This document shows, in pieces, positions 56,072 through 64,000 of a stretch of 64,000 bases of DNA. Origin of the DNA: Roridomyces roridus (Eukaryota > Basidiomycota > Agaricomycetes > Agaricales > Mycenaceae); assembly GCA_029378245.1 (NCBI GenBank), contig JARKIF010000024.1, forward strand, positions 310,001 to 374,000. The letters run 5' to 3'. The notes under the pieces were generated by a model, which was not told the DNA's origin, searched no databases, and saw nothing but the letters and a program-made list of their open reading frames with translations. The position numbers and the translations under genes are program-made. How positions within the stretch are numbered: position 1 is the first letter of the stretch; the number at the start of each line of letters is the position of its first letter.

Positions 56072-56697
56072 ATGCTCTACAAGGTACCGTAGCCCTCTCA
56101 ACTCTGTCTTGGACTTTTACACCGACTGAACGCCCGCCCATAGCCTCTCATCGCAGCCGCTATCGCTCTCGCGGCGGTCCAGACCGCCGTCGCACAAATC
56201 ACAACCGTTTGCAACCCCGCAGGGACCGAGGCCTCTTGCACCCAATTCATCGCCACGTTCTGCAACTTCGCGTCGGGCGTCGTGGTTTGTATCATCTCGC
56301 GTCCTCGGGAGAGTCCCAAATTGAACGCGCTAAAACAGATCGACCCTGCGGATACCCTCACACGCTGCTTCACCCTCGACGCAGCGGCGAATCTGAAATG
56401 TAGGTTTTGATCAAAACACTAACAAAACCCAGATTACATCGCTCAAATTCGTCCTAGGTGACTTCACCGCCCTCAACACGCACACCACCAGCACCGGTAT
56501 CAGCGGGACCAATTGCCAGAACGTACTCGCACAGGTTAACACGACTTGTCCTTTGGTACGTGCATTCACTCTTGTTGACTGCGTGGATTCCGAGTTGAGA
56601 CACGCTGCAGGGTGGATTCGGCCAGGTCACCGGCGCTGCATTCCAATTCTACGGAGATCCTAACACGGGGGCTTGTGGACCGCCGGCTGGAAACTAA
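56072..56697 (+). CDS. Y3-like secreted glycan-binding protein
   Basis: Exons 56072-56083, 56144-56284, 56339-56399, 56458-56555 and 56611-56697 give 132 aa in phase. The first exon is only 12 bases (MLYK). The signal peptide is PLIAAAIALAAVQTAVA, followed by VCNPAGTEASCTQFIATFCN, LTRCFTLDAAANLKC, NCQNVLAQVNTTCPL and GGFGQVTGAAFQFYGDPNTG, ending PAGN. This fits the Y3-type lectin fold of mushrooms, a small secreted disulphide-bonded protein that binds glycans. It is the intact member of a duplicated pair; the copy at 53372 has lost the MLYK exon. Confidence 0.8.
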
Positions 56698-56699
56698 GG

Positions 56700-57560
56700 A
56701 CGGATCTTGTGGTAAACCTGTCGCGTAAAGATTTCGACCAATGTTCAAACGTTTGAATAAACACCCATCGTTCTTCATCTGCAATACCGAGTGACGATAC
56801 TCCTGTCCGTCCAAATAATCGATCGCACTTCGTCCGTTCCACCCCATGGGTTCTTCCGCACAACACGTGAGTGAACTGTGACGCCATCCGACCAATCGTT
56901 CTTGAAGAAGTTCTTGTCCACCGCAAAGGCACACAACGTGCCGGCTTCAGCCGCTTCCAAATCAACCGATCGTGTGCGACATTCCAGCACTCGAGAGAAC
57001 CTCAGTTGTTGAAAAAGGCGTGCGTACCATCGCGTAACAGAGTAAGTACTAAGTCTCGTTTCCCCAGTGCAGGATATCGGTTCCCAGACGGATTGTGAGA
57101 TACAGAATGATCTCTTTGGGGAGCCTTGCGCCCGTAGAGATTCCGTGGGCCTCCAAGTCTCCGGACCAGTGATGAGGGACTTGACGAGCTGTAAGCCTGT
57201 ATCAGATCAGGGGTCAACAGACTCGTGTGGTCCTCGTCGAAGATGAAGTGGTCCAGGATGGATCTGTTCTTGAGATCCTCGACTGGATTGAGCGACAACG
57301 CGATTGTGTGACACGGAAGATATCTGCAGGTCTTCTGCGCTGTCAGCATCGCGATTCGCAGCGCAGCAGTAAGGGGCTGTGACGCACTTGACCGGCCGCC
57401 ACAGCTGCGGCGACCTCGCAATTACCGAGTATAAAGGAGTGCATCTGTACTGGGAATTCCAGTAAGCCCATTGCTCAGTGGATGGGTCCGATGGGAGCGA
57501 GAGGAGAGACATCTTGATTACGTACAGCCTCGAGCGCCGATCAGAGGTAATCACGTGCTT
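56700..57560 (-). pseudogene. Second remnant of the duplicated minus-strand gene
   Basis: Minus-strand pieces include CRYLPCHTIALSLNPVEDLK, SILDHFIFDEDHTSLLTPDL and LTIRLGTDILHWGNETR in changing frames between about 57370 and 57010. Frame changes and stops prevent a full protein. It pairs with the remnant at 53913-54300. Family unknown. Confidence 0.45.
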
Positions 57561-57597
57561 CTCATCTCGCTTGGTCTTGCCAACATCTTGCTCGGCA

Positions 57598-58013
57598 CAG
57601 TGATGGCCCTAAGGCCTTAATTATGGACCCTCAGAATAATTAAGGCCTTAGGCCTTAGGTTAAGGCCTGAGGGCTTAGGCAGCCTCAGCCCTTAGCAAGC
57701 CCTTAGATACCAAAAAAGGAAATTATTTCTCATCGAAGAGAGAACGAGTGGAACCATTGGGGAGACATTTGGTGAGGCAAGTGTGGCTTCTGAAATCCAT
57801 GGGTGAAGTTCCTAGCATGAAGGAACACTTCCTCGAGATTGAACATGTGGTGCCGGGGTCGGCCGGATGCAGATCAATCAAAATTGATCCCATCGGTAAG
57901 CCTCAGGCCTTAGGTTGAGAACGAGGCTTCCAGCTAAGGCTTAGCCTCAGGGCTTAATTAAGGCCCAAGGCCTTAGGACAAACCTCAGGCCTTAGGCCTT
58001 AGGGCCAACACTG
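57598..58013. mobile_element. hAT-type MITE, 416 bp, TSD GCTCGGCA
   Basis: Ends are CAGTG(A/T)TGGCCCTAAGGCCT, the classic hAT terminal pattern, in inverted orientation. The 8-bp duplication GCTCGGCA occupies 57590-57597 and 58014-58021. The interior consists of repeated CCTTAGGCCTTAAG-type words. The A of the downstream gene's ATG (58021) is the last base of the target duplication, so insertion placed the element directly before the start codon. Confidence 0.88.
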
Positions 58014-58020
58014 GCTCGGC

Positions 58021-59566
58021 ATGGACGCGCAGCTTTTGGAACTCGCCGACCTCCACACAGATGTTCTTACCCACATCTTCTCCCTCTGCGACATTTCCAC
58101 CGTCCTGGCCGTCTCTGTAGTGAGCTTCCTCAGCCTCGACACCTGGCCGCGTCATCACAGAGAAATCATAGACCTGCCGATCTTTTCACAGTATAGCATT
58201 CACCAAAACCGTGTGGCTTGCTCTCATTGGAGAATTGCGTCGTCGATCCATGCTGGATGAGACACGTACACCTTCCGATCTGCGAGATCTCACGACGGAT
58301 GACCTCGTCAAGCTCGTGAAACGCCTCTGCGTCGGACCTGATGCTTGGTCCTCGGTGAACTCTCTGTCGCAGCCGGAGACCCGAGTCATACATCCAGAAA
58401 TCCACGAGGACCAACGGCATGAAGAAAGTGTAGCGAAATTGCTTCCAAGCGGGCGCCACGTCATCTTCCAACGCCCGCGGACGCTCCAATGCTGGGACGT
58501 CGAAGCAAACAAGCTTGTTTGGAAATACACTCCGATCCATGGGGACCTCATTCTTGCCTTTGACGCTGAGCCAGTTCGCGGCGCGGCGGGACTGTCGATT
58601 CTGATTTGCTTATATCGAGACGGTGCTGGGCGAGTACATTTTTTCGATGGTGTTTTCTCCGCATGTCATCCAAATATACGCAGCGTCGCGGAACTGATCG
58701 ATGTCGACCTGGCCACCAAGGCCACCAAGGCCCCCAGTATCAACACAACATTCTGTTTCCCCCACCCAACCTTAGCCGCGCCACGCGACGTAGCACCCCT
58801 CGTTCGTGGCTCTCTAATCGTAGTGCGAGCGCGGGATCCCGAGAAAATCTTGTACCAGTATGTCCTCTTTGATTCCAAGCACAATCGCGCCATCCTAGTA
58901 CAAGTAAGTTTGAGTTTTCATGCATTCCGTCATTTTACTTATACAATGCGACGGCAGGATGTACAAGAACTCATCTTCATCCCGGGATATATACTCCTGA
59001 CACTCAGTGTCTCCAATGGACCGGACTTTATTCGCCTCATCTGTATCGCCGAGCTTGAGTCCTTATGGTCGCCATGCCCTTCATTCAATTCTTTGAGAGA
59101 AATTGAACCCAACTCCGGGTGCCTACTTCCATGCCTGAGGTTCTCGAACTTCCCTGTTTGGCGCAACATATCCGATATATCTATCCACGCCGACCCCCTT
59201 CGTGAGGACACCTACAGGCTTTGGGTGCTTCATGATCCCTTCCAACATGCCCAGTCTTCGGGCCGGAACGAAGAACTTTGGTGCTACACCTTAGTTCTTC
59301 GTGACACGCAGGAGCTGAAATGGCGCTTTCGGTGTATGTGTTGGTCCCGGCCTCAGCTGCGGAGTGCTTACACCGGATTCACCTATTCTGGACATCATCT
59401 GTCCACCGACCATCCTGGTGGCTTGTGCTGCATCTACTCCCCGGATGCCGCCGGGATCAGGGAGGAGGTTTTCTCCGGTCGTGGCCACTACGTCACGCCC
59501 TCGGTTTACTCTGGAGCCATTACCTATACGACGATGGACTCTATCGTCATTCGGTACTATTCCTAG
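58021..59566 (+). CDS. F-box-like protein
   Basis: The N-terminus LADLHTDVLTHIFSLCDIST is an F-box. The first exon ends near 58118; the second begins near 58205 with FTKTVWLALIGELRRR and ends at 58903. An intron at 58904-58957 follows, then an exon to 59566 with DVQELIFIPGYILLTLSVSN. The piece linking exon 1 to FTKTVW could not be placed with confidence. The C-terminal part has beta-rich blocks (SGRHVIFQRPRTLQCWDVEA, YSGAITYTTMDSIVIRYYS) like the degenerate beta-propellers in many mushroom F-box proteins. Its promoter is separated from the start codon by the MITE at 57598-58013. Confidence 0.75.
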
Positions 59567-60178
59567 ATGTGAGTCCTTTGTGGGCGTATCAGGACACTGT
59601 TACTCATGAGGCCGAAGCAATTAGTCAACCAATGTCTTGTTGTTGCACAATTGAACACGTTGTTGTCGCCGTTGGGACGCATCACATCTTATGTTGCGAC
59701 AATGCCCGGTAAAAACCACCCGCTTGTATATCGCCGGTTCTTCGCTCGTTCTCAATGTCCTTCTTTACACATCACGGAGTCTGCACTCCAACTGGTCATC
59801 GAATATGGGCTCCGTAATAATAGGCGCGGTTACGGTGTTAGTTGGATCAAATTCCCTAATCGGTGTAGCCCAATTTGCTTTCAAATTGAAAGCAAATGGG
59901 GCAAACTTGAAAGCTAAAAAGGAAATTACTCCTGTGTCTCGGTGTTTGCCTCGGCTTCACGGCTATTTACGGCTATGCAGGCAGTTGGCAGGTACGACAG
60001 TTTGGGCTATTTCTCACTCAATTCTGCGCCGTTTTCCAAGATTCAAATTGAGTCGGAGGGCTTCTCAATTCTGTCTATCCATCGGCTGCCTCAGAATTCC
60101 CATATAATCCATGTAATTGTCTCAATCCATGTAAAAGCTCCGTGCAGGCACTTGTATTTATTCTAAAGCAATCTGAAT
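59567..60178. other. Intergenic, no gene seen
   Basis: No supported gene. A near-perfect local inverted repeat AATTTGCTTTCAAATTGAAAGCAAAT lies at about 59874-59899 (26 bp; arms ATTTGCTTTC). Confidence 0.4.
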
Positions 60179-62470
60179 TTACATTGTGAAACTACTGAAT
60201 GCCCCGCCAGCACAGGCTACATCAGGATATTTTCCAATTCTTCCCTCACACTCTTTCTGATGACAGTCCTGGCAAACATTTGGGCAAAGGGATTTTCTGT
60301 TAGCACCTTTGCAACCAGCCTGACCGCACTTGAAACATTGAGTTTTTTTTCTTCTCTTGTGTTGAACCTGATTTGTGACTGTCTCAGCTGTTGGTTCCCT
60401 GTTTCTCTTGGAGTTGCCCCTCTCTTCATGAGCTGTGGAGGGTCCAGGTGCCGACATTGGAGTCATCATAGTCGGATATGCAGGTGCTACTGTCCAAGGC
60501 TGAGATTCCTGATGGGACAAATCATTGCTGAAGAGCTGTCCAGAAAATCCCCACACATCACCATCCAGAGGAGTGAACTGTTCCAGAGCAAAATCTGTTG
60601 CCAACGGTAGCATATCGTCTGCAAACCCTTGTAAATCTGGAATGTCTGGAATGTCGGCACGGACTGCATTCTGTTCAAACATTGGTGGGTTGTATGCACG
60701 AAATGTGTGCTCCCAGGGTGGAACAGGAATCTCTGGAGGGGGCCCCTGGATGGTGACTGATGGGCCTGGATGAGACCTCCTGAAAGGATGGGGTCATGCA
60801 CTGGCAGTGGTATTGCCGCTGCAGAGTAGGCCTCTGCGGCACGGTGGTCACTTGCGCAGTCGTTTCTCCAGATCCTTGGTAGCAGGCAGAATCTGTGACA
60901 CTGCATTCTTTTCATTGGCAGCACGAAGCCATTTTGTATGATAAGATTCTAAGTGGCTCTCAAGCTTTGCGATTCCAATCAGTCCCAACAATGAAACCAT
61001 GGTAGTATACCACACACCTTGTAAAAAATGCTTTCCCCATTTGCCTCACTATTCCAAGTCCTGGCAGCTTCCTTGAAGTTTGGTGGCCCATTCATAGCCT
61101 GCATCATAGCTGTGAAATGCTGTTTCTCTTCCACTGAGTGTACCGTGATCACAGCAAATTTTGTTCCTTGTTGCTCTGCAAGATATGCGTGCTTAAACTT
61201 GGAGTCAACAACAGCATTGTACGGCCGAATTCCGGCCATGATCCTGGTCTTTTCTGGCAAGGCCAAAATTCCAATGGTTTCTCCTCCTTGAATATATAGA
61301 TTGCCATTGATCCATCCACGAAGTACTGGGGCGCTGGGAACAAAAAATCTAGCCAAATCTAGTGACTGTTGGAGTCGATTCAAAACTTCAACATTGTAGT
61401 GGCCCTGATACATCTTTCCACTCCGGTTCAGACTTCCGACAACCAGGTTGTGAATGAAAACATAATCTTTAATACGAGCTGCTGCATGTCGTATTGAAGT
61501 TCCAGACTTGGGCATCCGATCTCTGAGACTCTTGTGAATAGATCCTTTGGGATTGTTTGTGCCACGTGCACAGCGGTAGATTGGGAGCTTTGTCTTGTGC
61601 TCAACACACATTTGATAATAGAGCTGCACACCTGGCGGATCAGACAACAGGCCCAGCTTGATTGCTTTGAGTACATTTTTTGCATCATGCCAAGCCTGAG
61701 CATTGAAAAGGGGAGCATTCGTCTTTGAATCCCTTTGTGAACCATACAGCTTAAAAACCTCATTCACTGCTTCATAGAGTTTGTCTGGGGGTGGCACTAT
61801 GTGTTTGCATCTATGCCATAGCCAGCGGGCATTACACCGAAGTTGCTGATCCCAGGAGGAGTTCTGTGTTTTCAGATAGGCTTCAATTTGGGCTTTGTCG
61901 TGTTCATCGGGAATAAAAATTGCATCCCGCAAGGCAATGCCAAATGGTCTTCGCATCCCATGCTCTTTAGGTGTTTTAACACGAGCCATCCCATGCCATA
62001 TATCCATAAGAACCCGACTCCTGATTTCCAGTGACCAAGTAGAGAATTCAGGATCCTGAACCAATGCCTCTAATGGTGCCTGATCATACTGGGCCTCCTA
62101 CCAAGCTCAACTCAGGTTGCGTGATCCCGTCTGAATCAGCTTCCGGTGTTGCAGTGTCAATCTCATCCATCCAGGCTGTGGCATTGTCTGCAACTTCATC
62201 AGACCCCTGCTCAAGGAAATTGATCAATTCCTTCAGCTCTGCCTCATGTTCCGGTCGAATGGGTTGATTGTCCTGTCTCGTATGTGGCAACTCTGTGGAA
62301 TACAGCCTCAGAGTCTTCAGTTGTCCTTCTATAGACTTTGTTCCGTGCATAAAGCATATCAAATGGAACAGGCCCAAAAGATTCCAGGGCTTGTTTGTTA
62401 TGCAAGGGGAGAATAGCTCCAGGCACACATACTTCGGAAACTGTGATTCTCACCCGACTTTTTGATATTG
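60179..62470 (-). CDS. Transposon-type protein with C-terminal Cys/His cluster, 5' end incomplete
   Basis: The main exon (62064 to about 61024) has GIALRDAIFIPDEHDKAQIE, CNARWLWHRCKHIVPPPDKL, YRCARGTNNPKGSIHKSLRD, IKDYVFIHNLVVGS and GWINGNLYIQGGETIGILAL. Splicing at about 61023-60969 and 60859-60781 joins this to a tail ending CFKCGQAGCKGANRKSLCPN and CQDCHQKECEGRIG. This series recurs in very many Agaricomycete genomes in transposon-like proteins, as I recall. Upstream pieces (KELINFLEQGSDEVADNATA; PISKSRVRITVSEVCVPGA) look like earlier exons, but the N-terminal half is missing. I cannot name the catalytic chemistry. Confidence 0.6.
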
Positions 62471-62559
62471 GCATAGCATTCGGAATTGGAGCGGTGATGT
62501 ATGTGCTCTAAACCTACTATAGAAATCAACCAACTCGAAACAACAAGACCAGATGAGTC

Positions 62560-63092
62560 TAGGGCTCCGACCCGACCGTCAAAATGACGGGTCAACGAGC
62601 CGTCACGACGGGTGCCGGCCCGGCCGTACAGCCCTCTGAAGCCACAATTTTGACGGCCGGGTCCGGGTCCGGTTCCTTGGCTGACGGGGTACCCGTTCCC
62701 GGCCGTCGACGGGCCATGACGGGTGGTGACGGGTCCTCGGCTAACTACCTGTGCCGAGCTGCCATCATCACTTGATGCTCCAGGGGTAGCGCACCTGGGT
62801 CATCGGCAATCTTCCTGATGGTCCACTACTGCGCTTCTGGAGGCTTCCTGAGTACCAATCCGTAATTTTGACTTCGACATCATGTTCACATCAATCTGAT
62901 GGTCGATTTAGCTGGAGGCACGGGCTGTCACCGCTCTAACCCGTCATGACGGCCGTGACGGGTCTGACGGGTACCACCCGGCCGTTTTGAGGCCTCGCAG
63001 CATGGTCTGACGGCCGGGTGGGGCCCGCCCAACCTCCCATGACAGCCATCAGAGCGACGGCCGTCGCCGTCAACGGCCGGGTCAGAGCCCTA
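62560..63092. mobile_element. hAT-type MITE, 533 bp, TSD GATGAGTC
   Basis: Ends are TAGGGCTC(C/T)GACCCG(A/G)CCGT in inverted orientation. The 8-bp duplication GATGAGTC lies at 62552-62559 and 63093-63100. The interior is GC-rich and full of CCGTCA/TGACGG words such as CCGTCACGACGGGT, which can fold extensively. No coding capacity. Confidence 0.88.
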
Positions 63093-63100
63093 GATGAGTC

Positions 63101-63440
63101 TCGATACAGACGAATCTCTATCTAAACAACCCAATCACGAAGCTCCGGGGCGAGTGACAACTATATTGACAGCAGGCAAAGGCGAGTATAAGTCCCTAGT
63201 ACAGGGCCTTATGAAAGGTTGTAGGGAATACTGTGATATTGTCTCGATATGATTGGTCGAGTTTTGTATTGCGAATCAAAATCCTTGATGAAAACCAAGG
63301 ATGGCGATTCTAAAGTGTTTTGTAGATTTTAAAGCTTCACAGCTAACACAAAGATAGATTGAGTTTGGCTAAAGCCGGGTTTTTGCAATAAAGCAGGTAT
63401 TTGGGTCTCTCGATCCCTTTTACACTGGTATCTGAAGACG
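63101..63440 (+). other. Possible LTR end with primer-binding-site-like sequence
   Basis: The sequence contains GAGTATAAG (TATA-like) at about 63183, GCAATAAAGC (poly-A-signal-like) near 63387 and CTTTTACA at 63417-63424. It is followed immediately by CTGGTATCTGAAG, close to the initiator-tRNA primer site TGGTATCAGA used by fungal Copia elements. The LTR start may lie left of the MITE, which would then be nested in it. No reverse transcriptase is visible before the window ends. Confidence 0.3.
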
Positions 63441-64000
63441 ACAGCGACCGATACAACACGGATTTCACAAATTCCAACAATTCCTGAACCAATTCCTGAC
63501 ACTGAACACACAACCTGACCCTAACTGACACACAAACCATACCAAGCCGTAGCAAGCCTTCCAAAGCTGCCACTGAGCTGAAACCCTAATCACAAGCCAA
63601 CTGGCACTCGAACCAACTATGCTTCAAACTCGATTCACACAACAGGAGCCAACAAAACAACAATTAGATTTTCAAGGGCGATGGCTTATTCTACGCAATG
63701 CACCTTCGAAAGCCTCGGACAAATCCCGTAGTCGCAGCTGGTAGCTTGCTAGTGGGGGAAGTATCCGCTGCCCTCTTGGGTAACACTCTATCTACTTTAT
63801 ACATGTCCGGGAATCATATGATAGTACAAATGAATGGCGCAATAATGATGAATCTCCCACATATCCTGAATAGAAATGACCTGATTGGTTGATCTGGCAC
63901 TGGTGCTCAGTCAGCCAGAGCGCCAAGCCATGATTCAGCATGTTATCTCGTGATTCCATCGCTGATCCATGACTCGGACAGTTTGGATATCTTGTATCCC
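63441..64000. other. No gene seen to the window end
   Basis: No supported coding sequence. If the LTR reading is right, this would be the untranslated leader or a decayed internal part of a retrotransposon. Confidence 0.35.

Noticed and set aside
59605..60107. Plus-strand frames after the F-box gene as a separate gene
   Set aside because: They overlap each other, include a local inverted repeat and show no family features.

Overview
The window reads as nuclear DNA of a mushroom-forming basidiomycete (Agaricomycetes; this is inference). Its genes carry many introns of about 50 bases with GT...AG borders. Several families are typical of mushrooms: an F-box-like expansion, Y3-like secreted lectins, KDZ transposases with a TET/JBP oxygenase, and a DUF6570-type Helitron protein. 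Repeats and broken genes are abundant. I saw no rRNA, no convincing full tRNA and no CRISPR array.

The centrepiece is a complete DNA transposon at 30359-42390 (12,032 bp). It has 232-bp terminal inverted repeats that differ at one base, and a perfect 8-bp target duplication (CTACAGGC). It carries a KDZ transposase on the minus strand. On the plus strand it carries a TET/JBP-family 2-oxoglutarate/Fe(II) dioxygenase, a small basic protein, a protein with a viroplasmin/RNase H1-N-like module, and a large AKP-rich nuclear-looking protein. TET/JBP genes on KDZ elements are an established mushroom phenomenon; the intact five-gene layout and its unusual ends deserve a closer look.

Left of the element (1-30350): two tandem minus-strand F-box-like genes, the second split by a 1.3-kb transposon; a secreted protein gene; two tandem plus-strand F-box genes; a tRNA-like repeat field; a serine beta-lactamase-like gene; a Kex2-site secreted protein; a quasi-tandem array of tRNA-like repeats; a hypothetical gene; a Helitron fragment containing two MITEs; and another F-box gene. 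Right of the element (42391-64000): an F-box gene split by an LTR-like insertion, a class II aldolase, an adenosine-deaminase-like gene with a frameshift, a broken paralogue of the secreted protein at 4817, two Y3-like genes flanking a short-chain dehydrogenase, an F-box gene whose start codon abuts a hAT MITE, and a transposon-type gene beside another hAT MITE.

Taken together this is accessory, transposon-rich sequence in which insertions can be undone on paper. Removing each of three elements (2732-4028, 24823-25132, 44647-46000) plus one target-site copy restores an open reading frame. Several conserved genes also show single-base frameshifts, which are either real decay or uncorrected indel errors. 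Splice sites were read by eye, so exon borders are predictions.
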